Shown here in pieces: positions 7,709 through 15,426 of a stretch of DNA of 21,188 bases. The stretch's first letter is position 1. Each line of letters opens with the position of its first letter. The position numbers were made by a program, and so were the translations under genes. The DNA is from an uncultured Clostridia bacterium (GTDB lineage Bacteria > Bacillota > Clostridia > Oscillospirales > Acutalibacteraceae): NCBI GenBank assembly GCA_937892115.1, contig CALAUI010000029.1:1-21188 (forward strand), written 5' to 3'. The notes under the pieces were generated by a model, which saw nothing but the letters and a program-made list of their open reading frames with translations, ran no database searches and was not told where the DNA came from.

Positions 7709-7717
7709 ATTATATCA
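7709..7717 (-). promoter_or_regulatory. Extended -10 promoter for the 75-residue gene
   Basis: On the minus strand the sequence is TGATATAAT, a TGn extended -10 with a consensus hexamer, 30 bp before the start codon. No good -35 hexamer is found at 16-18 bp. Confidence 0.55.
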
Positions 7718-7810
7718 CTACGCAGCAAGAATTAAAATATACAATATCAACGATTTGTCGGATATTATGCACTATCGCTGTTATAATATTTGTTGCATTA
7801 TGCACAAAAA

Positions 7811-9271
7811 TCAGAGCAGATTTACATATTTGATGATAAACTGCTTCATACCGTCGCAGGAAGCGAGGACAGCAGTCCTTGTGGACGTGTAGAAGAGGAG
7901 CATATCCTCTCTGTCCTTATCGTCTGCATCCCTGCCGCCGTAAAGGATTCTTTCTCTTATTTCGCTTGCTTTTGCAAACTCGTCGCCGTAGCCGTCATAA
8001 ACCAGCTCCTCGGCTTCATCCTTTCTTACGGAGTAAGGAACGTTCCTAAATTCAAAGCCAAGCTTTTCGAGAAGCTTCACCGACTGCTCAAAAGCATAAA
8101 GCGACGCTTCCTTATTGCCCGAAGCAAGCTTTTTCTGTCTTGCTCTGCGTGAAAGCAGGACGATTGCTGCCCATATCAGGACGGCAAGCACAAGTGCAAG
8201 TATTATCAAGAGGAATACGGAGAGGACTTTTTTCAGCTTTCCTCCCGTTTCATTATCGGTTTTTTCTCCGCCGTTATGATGCTTCGTGCTGTCATTGTCA
8301 TCGGGATTAAAGGGCTGTGCCGTTTCGGCTTCGGGGTCTTCCGTTTCGGTACCGCGGTATTCCGTCGTCCGTTTTTCTTCCTCTTTTTCGGAGGGCTGAG
8401 TGTCGGTTTCGGTTTCCTCGGGTTCAGTTTCCCCGGAGCTCGTTGACGGCTCGTCCTCATCGGGATTGACCTCTTCTCCGTCCTCCTGCTGTGACGCTTC
8501 CTCGGGCTTTTGCTTTTCTTCGGCGGGTACGCCCTCTTCAAGGAAATCTCTTATCTTGTCGTTAAGCTCGGATACGGCAGGATTTCTTTCGCGGTACTGC
8601 GCGGGATAGATAAAATACGTGGCAGCTCCGATTACGGCAAGTGCGACAGCCACCCACATAATCGCCTGCAGAGTGGGATTAAGACTGTCCGAAGACATTA
8701 CGACGATCATCAGTACAAGTCCCGCATAAATCAGGGAATTGATAACCGGTGAAGGGAAAATGCCGTAATAGATTTCCGTGACCGCAAAGGCGATTATAAA
8801 GCCGAAGGGAGCGATTCTGTTTTTCTGAAGTGAGCAATGGGCAAAGAAGAGAACCGCAAGCAGGATAACGAATACCGCAAAAACCTTTTCGGATGCGGCA
8901 CCGAATTTCTTATCCTTTGACACCTCGTACATTGTGTAAATGTACGCCTGTCTTTCTTCGCTGAGCTCATATATTCTGTTGGTAAAGCGGTTGATTCCCT
9001 CACCCAGATACTTTCTGAAGAACACGAAAAGTACCGCTTCCGCCGCGGTAACGGCTATGCTGAGCGCATAAAACAGCTTTGCATTCTTATGTGACCAAAG
9101 AATCAGCGCATAAACCGCAAGAGGAAGAAGCAGGGCAAGAGACGGGGAAACACTGCCGAAAAGCAGCAGAGAGAAGAACACAAGAGGGACCGCACCGACA
9201 ATTGAGCAGTCGGGCAGTCTGACTTTGTTATTACCTTCGTTAAAGAAGGCCTTCTCAGATTTCGTAACCAT
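7811..9271 (-). CDS. Multi-pass membrane protein in the TgpA position of a MoxR-DUF58 operon, transglutaminase core not seen
   Basis: This is a 486-residue membrane protein. About seven helices lie within residues 22-218. A very acidic, Pro/Thr/Ser/Glu-rich segment covers about 222-345, an eighth helix about 348-372, and a cytoplasmic C-terminal domain 375-486 of the kind seen as DUF4129 in TgpA-like proteins (a helical region with AFEQSVKLLEKLGF and a Y-rich tail). In MoxR-DUF58 operons this slot normally holds a transglutaminase-like membrane protein. Here no Cys-His-Asp transglutaminase core can be found; the acidic linker sits where the domain would be. Its start overlaps the end of the DUF58 gene by 17 bp, with AAAGGAAT upstream, so the two are translationally coupled. 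The role is probably membrane scaffold or assembly partner of the MoxR/DUF58 pair; this is inference. Confidence 0.75.
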   Translation of the reverse strand: MVTKSEKAFFNEGNNKVRLPDCSIVGAVPLVFFSLLLFGSVSPSLALLLPLAVYALILWSHKNAKLFYALSIAVTAAEAVLFVFFRKYLGEGINRFTNRIYELSEERQAYIYTMYEVSKDKKFGAASEKVFAVFVILLAVLFFAHCSLQKNRIAPFGFIIAFAVTEIYYGIFPSPVINSLIYAGLVLMIVVMSSDSLNPTLQAIMWVAVALAVIGAATYFIYPAQYRERNPAVSELNDKIRDFLEEGVPAEEKQKPEEASQQEDGEEVNPDEDEPSTSSGETEPEETETDTQPSEKEEEKRTTEYRGTETEDPEAETAQPFNPDDNDSTKHHNGGEKTDNETGGKLKKVLSVFLLIILALVLAVLIWAAIVLLSRRARQKKLASGNKEASLYAFEQSVKLLEKLGFEFRNVPYSVRKDEAEELVYDGYGDEFAKASEIRERILYGGRDADDKDREDMLLFYTSTRTAVLASCDGMKQFIIKYVNLL

Positions 9272-10427
9272 TGAGTATTCCTTTGAAATTCTTATAATCC
9301 GTTACCGTGTTATAGGTTGAAAGTCCCTTCTGAATCCTGTCGGAGAAGGACACCACGTTGATGCGGGAATTATCGTCAAGGAACGAAAAATCCTCGTTAC
9401 CCGCGGTTATCACTACTATATGTCGGTACTGTTTTTCGTTAAGGCATCTGCGATAGATATCCTCCGTGTTCCCGTCAACGTAAATAAAGCCGCAGGAAAG
9501 CATGGTATTTATCGCAAAATTATTCGTCTGTTCATCCGTGACGCTGACATCGGCAGGAAAAATCCCGTCCTGCTTTCTCACCGGGCAGGCAAACACAAAG
9601 GAATATTCACCCATTACAAGTGCCTGCATTACCGATGAAGTGAAGTCGGTCATGGCGTCTATATTCAGCTTGGAGGGTCTGTCGGAGGGGGTGCGGAACA
9701 CCGTATCAAAGAGAATAAGGGTATCGTTTCCCGTGGGCAGTCCCAGCTCTTTGACCATAAGATTACCCACCTTCTGTGAAATCTTCCAGTGAATATTCTT
9801 GATGGGGTCTCCGGGAACGTATTCGCGTATCGCAAATATTTCGCCCGGATCATTACCGCTCTTTTTGACGGAATATACCTCGCTGTCGGAGAGAGGACTT
9901 GCCACCTCCGTAACCACAAGAGCGCAGTCACAGATATCCGGCTCAACGGTAATGACGCCGGACTTAATATTGACCGAAGGAATACCGAAGCCCGCGATTC
10001 CGAGAAAATCCAGAAGGGAAATATCCTCGGCGGATACGGTAATCTTACCCGCATAAGCGGAGCTGTAATCAAATATAACCGTTTTGTTTTCTTTTGAGCC
10101 CAGGGACGCTCCGATATGAAGCTTCTCTCTTTCACCGTTATGAACGTTGAAAAAGTAAACGCTGAAATTAAGACGGATAACGGGAAAGACACTGCCGTTT
10201 GTAATCTCCGCTTCACCGTGCAGAGGTGCATTCTTAAGACATACGCCGCTGCAGGAAAGATTGATTGAAACCTTCCTTGAAGCAAGATAAGCCGAAAGAA
10301 CGGAAACTGCGGGAAGCAAAACGGATGCGACCATAATAATCAGAGTCCACACGTTATCGTCAAGAATGAAGAGAAAAACGGATATGAGCAGCCACAGGGC
10401 ATAACATAATCGTCTGAAAATTATCAT
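9255..10427 (-). CDS. DUF58-domain membrane protein
   Basis: This is a 390-residue protein with two N-terminal membrane helices (about 5-22 and 27-48). An Ig-like beta-rich segment follows, and then the DUF58 signature at about 205-232: EYVPGDPIKNIHWKISQKVG, with the conserved GD-P-IHW pattern. The part after it (NDTLILFDTVF onward) resembles the von Willebrand A-like fold found in DUF58 proteins. Such proteins work with MoxR ATPases, probably as their membrane-bound clients or adaptors. The start codon overlaps the MoxR stop by one base (TAATG), with GGTGAAA upstream, showing translational coupling. The role within the cell is not known beyond the family association. Confidence 0.88.
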   Translation of the reverse strand: MIIFRRLCYALWLLISVFLFILDDNVWTLIIMVASVLLPAVSVLSAYLASRKVSINLSCSGVCLKNAPLHGEAEITNGSVFPVIRLNFSVYFFNVHNGEREKLHIGASLGSKENKTVIFDYSSAYAGKITVSAEDISLLDFLGIAGFGIPSVNIKSGVITVEPDICDCALVVTEVASPLSDSEVYSVKKSGNDPGEIFAIREYVPGDPIKNIHWKISQKVGNLMVKELGLPTGNDTLILFDTVFRTPSDRPSKLNIDAMTDFTSSVMQALVMGEYSFVFACPVRKQDGIFPADVSVTDEQTNNFAINTMLSCGFIYVDGNTEDIYRRCLNEKQYRHIVVITAGNEDFSFLDDNSRINVVSFSDRIQKGLSTYNTVTDYKNFKGILNGYEI

Positions 10428-11365
10428 TATTTCACCATATCGGGAAGTTCTGTTTTATTTACTATCGCGGTGAGAACGTCCTCGGGAGTGTCACCTGCAA
10501 ATTTTGCCTTCTGCGAAAGAATTATTCTGTGAGAGCAGACCATATTGAATACGTAAATTACATCCTCGGGAACTACGTAATCCCTGCCGTAGACATAGGC
10601 GCACGCCTTTGCCATACTGCATACCGCAATTGCACCTCGGGGGCTGACACCCAGCTCAATATTCTCGTCTTCTCTTGTTGCGAAAATGAGACGGTTGATA
10701 TATCTGAGAATCTCATCGTCGGTGAACACCTGCATGGTTTCGTTCTGCATCTGAAGGACTTCCTCAAGGGATACGACCTGAGAGATAAGCTCAAGGTAAT
10801 CGTTACCCTGTCTTTCCTTCATGATTTCAAGCTGACTCTCAAAATCGGGATAGCCGAGCTTGAGCTTGACGAGGAAACGGTCAAGCTGTGCATAAGGAAG
10901 CATCTGTGTACCTGCGGAGCCGACGTTATTCTGAGTTGCGATTACAACGAACGGCTTCTCGGTGGGATAGGTATTTCCGTCAACGGTAACCTGCCTTTCC
11001 TCCATTGCTTCAAGAAGGGCGGACTGAGTCTTTGACGAGGTTCTGTTGATTTCGTCACCCAGAAGGATATTGACACCGTTGATTGCACCGGGAACGTAGC
11101 AGAATTCGTTGAGTGCCTTATTGTACATTGAGAAGCCCACTATATCCGAGGGAAGTACGTCGGGGGTGAACTGGATTCGGTTGTACTTCAGACCCATTAC
11201 TTTACCAAGAGTGACCGCAAGGGTGGTCTTACCTACACCGGGAACGTCATCCAGCAGAATGTGACCCTGAGCGAGGAATGACATAAGCATCTGTGCTATG
11301 ACCTCATCCTTACCCTTGATTACCTTTTTGATTTCGTCCAGAACAAGATTGATTTTCGTATTCAT
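10427..11365 (-). CDS. MoxR-family AAA+ ATPase
   Basis: This is a 312-residue cytoplasmic ATPase of the MoxR group, thought to act as chaperone-like machines that activate or assemble partner complexes. Walker A is VPGVGKTTLA at 41-50; Walker B with the helix-2 insert is ILLGDEINRTSSKTQSALLE at about 100-119; sensor 1 is in VIATQNNVG; the arginine finger/sensor region includes LPYAQLDRFLVKL; and sensor 2 is SPRGAIAVC near 245. Length is typical. It is the first gene of the operon with the DUF58 protein and the TgpA-like membrane protein, which is the classical context for this family. The ATG has GGCAGG upstream, and a strong promoter lies 60 bp further. All catalytic motifs are intact. Confidence 0.93.
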   Translation of the reverse strand: MNTKINLVLDEIKKVIKGKDEVIAQMLMSFLAQGHILLDDVPGVGKTTLAVTLGKVMGLKYNRIQFTPDVLPSDIVGFSMYNKALNEFCYVPGAINGVNILLGDEINRTSSKTQSALLEAMEERQVTVDGNTYPTEKPFVVIATQNNVGSAGTQMLPYAQLDRFLVKLKLGYPDFESQLEIMKERQGNDYLELISQVVSLEEVLQMQNETMQVFTDDEILRYINRLIFATREDENIELGVSPRGAIAVCSMAKACAYVYGRDYVVPEDVIYVFNMVCSHRIILSQKAKFAGDTPEDVLTAIVNKTELPDMVK

Positions 11366-11423
11366 AATATATACCTGCCGACTTCATTTGTTTTTCAGTT
11401 AACGGCAAATCGCCGATTTTGTA

Positions 11424-11452
11424 ATTATATAATATTCTCATTGTAAATGCAA
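11424..11452 (-). promoter_or_regulatory. Sigma-A promoter for the MoxR-DUF58 operon
   Basis: On the minus strand, TTGCAT (11447-11452) and TATAAT (11424-11429) are 17 bp apart. The leader also has a small CGGC/GCCG hairpin (11403-11415). Confidence 0.75.
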
Positions 11453-11476
11453 GTTTTTCCTGAACAATGCCGTGTA

Positions 11477-11505
11477 TTGACTTATTTTGCGATAAATATT
11501 ATAAT
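11477..11505 (+). promoter_or_regulatory. Sigma-A promoter for the FHA-mutS2 operon
   Basis: TTGACT (11477-11482), a 17-bp spacer and TATAAT (11500-11505). It is back to back with the MoxR promoter; the two -35 boxes are only 24 bp apart, so one bound regulator could affect both. Confidence 0.8.
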
Positions 11506-11549
11506 TATTTATTATCACATCATCACATAATCAAAGAGGAACTTTCCGT

Positions 11550-11963
11550 ATGAAAGATTTAGTGGAATTATCAAGATATATAATGCCTGTCCTTGCGGTG
11601 GTTATACTGGCTCTGTCATCAACCGCACTGCTCAGACGAAGAAATCAGTCGCTGGGCGCGGTATTCATCAGAAATCCCGCGACAAACGAAGCATTCCCCC
11701 TTACAAGCAGGGAGACGTCTCTGGGTCTGCACAGAAACTGCGACATCGTGCTTGATTACAAGGATGTACTCAACGAGCACGCGGTAATTATATGCGGCAA
11801 GGACGGCTGGTATCTCAAAAAGGTAGAGCAGGACGCTCCCGTTTTCGTAAACGGCAAGCCCATACGCAATATTACCCTGCTTCAGAACGGCGACAATATA
11901 GTCATAGGTACGGTGGGCCTGATTTTTCAGAATAATCCGGGAGGACAGGTAAATGGCAAATAA
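11550..11963 (+). CDS. Membrane-anchored FHA-like domain protein, binding site apparently degenerate
   Basis: This is a 137-residue protein with one N-terminal helix (about 10-28) followed by RRR, so the domain is predicted to be cytoplasmic. Residues 45-127 fit an FHA fold: LGLHRNCDIVL, NEHAVI, VNGKPI and LQNGDNIVIG. In classical FHA domains the first and second blocks read GRxxxCDI and SRxHA, with Arg and Ser contacting phosphothreonine. Here the Arg of GR is Leu60 and the Ser is Leu74, while a nearby Arg62 and His77 remain. Phosphopeptide binding may be lost or altered. The ATG follows AGAGGAAC. It is the first gene of a plus-strand operon and overlaps the next gene by 11 bp. FHA proteins often read Ser/Thr kinase output, but no kinase lies in this window. 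Confidence 0.8.
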   Translation: MKDLVELSRYIMPVLAVVILALSSTALLRRRNQSLGAVFIRNPATNEAFPLTSRETSLGLHRNCDIVLDYKDVLNEHAVIICGKDGWYLKKVEQDAPVFVNGKPIRNITLLQNGDNIVIGTVGLIFQNNPGGQVNGK

Positions 11964-12828
11964 AAGAAAAGCCAATCCCTTGGCTATCCCCATAGGTATC
12001 ATTACGGTAATACTTGCCGTGGTGGGACTGATTACTGTCATTAAATCCGCTTCATCTCTGGTCAGAGACAAAGCAATCAAAGCGGAGGAAAAGCAAAAAT
12101 ACGAAAAAATGCTGACACCGGTCGTTATGTTTGACCCGGACCCGTTTGACGACCTCACCAAAGCGGACAAATCCCAGCTGCTTTACAGTGCAATCTGGTC
12201 TCTGCTGCGTGACGAAGAGGGAATCAGCAGATACTCCATAGAGCAGGGCGGTATCAAAGTACCCCAGACGGATGTGGAAAAAGCATTTATCGCCCTTTAC
12301 GGCAAAGAGCTTGATATTGCTTCAATCCATTCCACCACGGATATGGCAAATTACGATATCACCTACGATTCCGCACTCCAGAGCTATATCATTCCCATCA
12401 CGGGAGTTGAAGGCGCATACATTCCCGAGGTAACGGCAATAAAGAAACAGGGAAGCAGTGTCGTTCTTGACGTCGGTTACATAGGTCAGAAGGCGTGGGC
12501 TGACGTGAAGGATGGAAATCAGGAAGCTCCCCAATACGAAAAATTCATGAAAATCACTCTTCGCAAGTGTGACGGAGAAATGTATATCGCATCCATACAG
12601 AATACGGACAATATTGAGGTGGCTTCAAAGCTTGTTACCACCACGATGCCGGAAATCACCGTCACCGTTCCCGATTCATCCGAAAGCGAAACGGAGCCCT
12701 CGGGCATTCCCGTAACAAACGAAAACGGTGAGGCGGTAACCGATGAAAACGGTGAAACGCTGACCGCAATAACCGAAACAACGGCGGAGGAATCCTCCAC
12801 AGAGGAAAGCACCTCCGTACAGGGATAA
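11953..12828 (+). CDS. Membrane-anchored protein of unknown function with Thr/Glu-rich tail
   Basis: This 291-residue protein is not recognised. A basic start (KRKANP) and one membrane helix at about 10-31 give an N-in, C-out topology. Residues about 32-220 form a predicted mixed fold: helical stretch LVRDKAIKAEEKQKYEKML, then VEKAFIALYGKELD and beta-rich segments (YDSALQSYIIPITG, GSSVVLDVGYIGQK, FMKITLRKCDGEMYIASI). The tail from about 225 is rich in Thr/Ser/Glu with two 8-residue repeats VT(N/D)ENGE(A/T), a common surface-linker style in Ruminococcaceae. The start lies inside the FHA gene, 8 nt after GGGAGG, so translation is coupled. It ends 4 nt before mutS2. The extracytoplasmic placement and pairing with an FHA-like protein suggest an envelope or division-linked role, which is inference only. 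Confidence 0.75.
   Translation: MANKRKANPLAIPIGIITVILAVVGLITVIKSASSLVRDKAIKAEEKQKYEKMLTPVVMFDPDPFDDLTKADKSQLLYSAIWSLLRDEEGISRYSIEQGGIKVPQTDVEKAFIALYGKELDIASIHSTTDMANYDITYDSALQSYIIPITGVEGAYIPEVTAIKKQGSSVVLDVGYIGQKAWADVKDGNQEAPQYEKFMKITLRKCDGEMYIASIQNTDNIEVASKLVTTTMPEITVTVPDSSESETEPSGIPVTNENGEAVTDENGETLTAITETTAEESSTEESTSVQG
12712..12759 (+). repeat. Two 24-bp in-frame repeats in the tail of the unknown membrane protein
   Basis: Two adjacent 24-bp units (12712-12735, 12736-12759) encode VTNENGEA and VTDENGET and differ at a few bases. They lie in the Thr/Glu-rich tail and look like a slippage-type linker expansion. Confidence 0.75.
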
Positions 12829-12832
12829 AATT

Positions 12833-15223
12833 ATGGAACTTTTTTCTAAAAATTCTAAATCACTTGAATTTGACAAGGTGCTTGAAAAGCTTGCCGAATA
12901 CTGCAGCTGTCCCGATGCAAAAGAGGATGCAATGCAGTTGAAGCCGGAAACAAATCTTCACCTTGCGCAGGCACTTCTCAATCAGACTGCCGATGCACAC
13001 ATGCTCCTTGCAAGATTCGGCGGCCCGTCATTCGGCGGTCTCAAGAACGTGAATAACGCCCTGAGCAGGGCTGCCGCAGGAAGCGTACTGAATACACGTG
13101 AGCTGCTTGACATAGGCGAAGTGCTTCGTGTAATCCGCTCACTTTCACAGTGGAAAGCATCCAACTCCGGCGTAGAGTGTTCAATAGATTCCCTTTTCAA
13201 TGCACTTATGCCCAACAAATTCCTCGAATCCGCAATTTTCAATGCAATCATTGCGGAGGATGAGATTTCGGATAACGCCTCCCCCGCTCTTGCGGACATA
13301 AGAAGAAAAATCAAAATCCAGGAATCAAATATCCGCGAAAAACTGGATAAGCTCACGCGTTCCTCAACATTTTCAAAGTATCTGCAGGAGAATATCGTCA
13401 CACAGAGAAACGGCAGATACGTTGTACCCGTCAAGGCGGAGCACAGAGGCGAGGTGCCCGGTCTCGTTCACGACACCTCATCAAGCGGTGCCACGGTATT
13501 CGTGGAGCCCATGGCGGTAGTTGAAGCAAACAATGAAATACGCGTGCTTCACTCGAAGGAAAAGGAAGAAATAGAGAGAATACTTGCTGAGCTTTCCGCT
13601 CAGGCGGGTGATTTCGGTGACAGCATAAAGAACAGCTACAGGTGTGCGGTGGAGCTGAACCTCATATTTGCCAAAGCACAGTATGCATACAGCATCAAAG
13701 GAAGCCCCGCTCTGCTCAACGACAAAGGTGTAATAAATCTGAGAGGAGCAAGACATCCGCTGATTGACCGGGGCAAGGTCGTTCCCGTGGATATAATGCT
13801 GGGCGGCGACTTTGATACTCTTGTAATCACCGGTCCGAATACCGGCGGAAAAACCGTTTCAATCAAAACAATAGGTCTGCTGACGATGATGTCAATGTGC
13901 GGACTGATGATTCCCGCCAACGACAGAAGCGAAATCTCCGTATTTGACGAAATACTTGCCGATATAGGTGACGAGCAGTCAATAGAGCAGTCCCTTTCCA
14001 CTTTCTCGGCACACATGACGAATATCATAGATATTCTCAACGCGGCAAACGACAGAAGTCTTGTACTGATAGACGAGCTCGGTGCAGGTACCGACCCCGT
14101 TGAGGGTGCGGCTCTTGCAATGGCGATTCTGGAGCAGCTTCATATCCAGGGAGCAAAAATTGCCGCAACGACACATTATGCGGAGCTTAAGGCATACGCC
14201 CTTGAAACAAAGGGTGTTGAAAACGGATGCTGTGAATTTGACATAAAGACACTCCGTCCCACATACCGTCTGCTCATCGGCGTTCCCGGCAAATCCAACG
14301 CCCTTGCAATCAGCAGCCGTCTGGGGCTCAAGCCCGAGGTCATAGCAAGAGCAAACGACCTTGTCTCAAGTGAAAACAAGGAATTTGAGAACGTCGTTGA
14401 CCGTCTTGAAGAAACACGGAAAAAGATGGAGGACGAATACGAAAGCGCAAAATCCGCCTCCGAAACAATCCGCATAGAGAGAGAAAAGCTCGAGAAGGAA
14501 AAGAAGGAAATTGCCGAGCTGCGTGACAAGGAAATGGAAAAGGCAAGAGGTCAGGCATTGAGGGTCGCGGAGCAGGCAAAGAGAGAGGCGTACGCCCTGC
14601 TTCAGGAGCTGGACAAGCTGAAAAAAGAGCAGGCAGCCACAAAGGATGCAGCAGAGCTTGCACGGCGGGCCAAATCGGCGGTCAGAAAAGGAATAGGAGC
14701 CATTGATTCTGCGGCAGACCCGATTATGGAGGTCGATGATGATGAGGATTACGTTCTTCCCCGTCACGTTGTCAAAGGCGATAACGTGGTAATCAGGGAT
14801 CTCGGCAAGAGTGCCAAGGTAATCAGCCCCGCCGATAAAAGCGGAAACGTTGAGGTGCTTGCCGGCTCAATCATCACCAGAGTCAAGGAAGCAAATCTGA
14901 AGCTGATTGAAAAGGAAGAGCCGAAGAAGAAAACGGAGCCCGCAGTAAAATTCAAGGGTGAAAGCCGTCTGAATATGACTCCCGAAACACGCCTTGATCT
15001 GAGAGGAATGACCGTTGACGACTGCCTTATTGAGCTTGACAGATTCATTGACCATTCTCTGAGGACGGGACTTGCGGAATTTACCGTAGTCCACGGCAAG
15101 GGAACGGGTGCTCTGAGAAACGCGGTCACGAAATACCTTAAATCTTCACCGTATGTTAAATCCAGCCGTCTGGGTGTCTACGGCGAAGGTGAAGACGGAG
15201 TAACGATAGTATTTCTCAAATAA
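12833..15223 (+). CDS. mutS2: MutS2 ATPase/endonuclease (ribosome-collision factor)
   Basis: This full-length 796-residue MutS2 is close to the usual size. Residues 1-300 hold the core and clamp helices. The ABC-type ATPase has Walker A GPNTGGKT at 334-341 and Walker B LVLIDELGAGTDPVEG near 405-420, followed by TTHYAELK. Residues about 505-620 are a coiled coil rich in Glu/Lys. A KOW-like segment (HVVKGDNVVIRDL) precedes the Smr domain at about 720-796, which carries LDLRGMT and the HGKGTG motif. MutS2 is not a mismatch-repair protein; in Bacillus it has been described as sensing collided ribosomes and splitting them, and in other species as limiting recombination. The ATG follows AGGGATAAAATT. 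It is the third gene of the FHA operon, 4 nt after the preceding stop. All key motifs are intact. Confidence 0.96.
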   Translation: MELFSKNSKSLEFDKVLEKLAEYCSCPDAKEDAMQLKPETNLHLAQALLNQTADAHMLLARFGGPSFGGLKNVNNALSRAAAGSVLNTRELLDIGEVLRVIRSLSQWKASNSGVECSIDSLFNALMPNKFLESAIFNAIIAEDEISDNASPALADIRRKIKIQESNIREKLDKLTRSSTFSKYLQENIVTQRNGRYVVPVKAEHRGEVPGLVHDTSSSGATVFVEPMAVVEANNEIRVLHSKEKEEIERILAELSAQAGDFGDSIKNSYRCAVELNLIFAKAQYAYSIKGSPALLNDKGVINLRGARHPLIDRGKVVPVDIMLGGDFDTLVITGPNTGGKTVSIKTIGLLTMMSMCGLMIPANDRSEISVFDEILADIGDEQSIEQSLSTFSAHMTNIIDILNAANDRSLVLIDELGAGTDPVEGAALAMAILEQLHIQGAKIAATTHYAELKAYALETKGVENGCCEFDIKTLRPTYRLLIGVPGKSNALAISSRLGLKPEVIARANDLVSSENKEFENVVDRLEETRKKMEDEYESAKSASETIRIEREKLEKEKKEIAELRDKEMEKARGQALRVAEQAKREAYALLQELDKLKKEQAATKDAAELARRAKSAVRKGIGAIDSAADPIMEVDDDEDYVLPRHVVKGDNVVIRDLGKSAKVISPADKSGNVEVLAGSIITRVKEANLKLIEKEEPKKKTEPAVKFKGESRLNMTPETRLDLRGMTVDDCLIELDRFIDHSLRTGLAEFTVVHGKGTGALRNAVTKYLKSSPYVKSSRLGVYGEGEDGVTIVFLK

Positions 15224-15356
15224 TGCAATGTGAAAAACCCGGGTATATCTTGTGGCGGATATTGCGGATTACACAAGAAATTGTATTAATTCCGTTATTC
15301 ATCGGCAATTCACAAAAATATGTGAAAAAGCCCCCGAAAAAAGCCGAAATTTATGC

Positions 15357-15385
15357 TTGACACGACCGGATGTTTATAGTATAAT
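15357..15385 (+). promoter_or_regulatory. Consensus sigma-A promoter for the ylxM-ffh-rpsP operon
   Basis: TTGACA (15357-15362), a 17-bp spacer and TATAAT (15380-15385) match both hexamers fully. The expected transcription start, 6-8 nt further, falls at about 15391-15393. Confidence 0.9.
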
Positions 15386-15388
15386 ACC

Positions 15389-15426
15389 CACCTGTAAAGC
15401 GCAATCACTTTACAGGTGTTATTTTT
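15389..15426 (+). promoter_or_regulatory. Leader stem-loop at the expected 5' end of the ylxM-ffh transcript
   Basis: A perfect 11-bp inverted repeat CACCTGTAAAG / CTTTACAGGTG (15389-15399 with 15408-15418) has an 8-nt loop and is followed by TTATTTTTAC. It starts 4 bases after the -10 box, so the RNA would begin within or at the base of the stem. Possible roles are a 5'-end mRNA stabiliser, a weak attenuator, or a DNA operator overlapping the start site. It lies 24 nt before the ylxM ribosome site. Confidence 0.65.

Noticed and set aside
9665..10285. Minus-strand open frame of 206 codons in another frame of the DUF58 gene
   Set aside because: The composition is Arg/Ser-rich as in shadow frames, and the DUF58 frame contains the family signature.
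11619..12170. Minus-strand open frame of 183 codons antisense to the FHA-like gene
   Set aside because: The FHA motifs and the coupled downstream start are on the plus strand; the antisense frame has no promoter or ribosome site of its own.
14366..14767. Minus-strand open frame within mutS2
   Set aside because: It is antisense to the MutS2 coiled coil; its Cys/Phe/Leu-rich composition is the mirror of Lys/Glu codons.
15224..15356. Possible mutS2 terminator or small RNA in the gap before the ylxM promoter
   Set aside because: I found only a 6-bp CTTGTG/CACAAG pairing with a long loop and no T-run, too weak to call.
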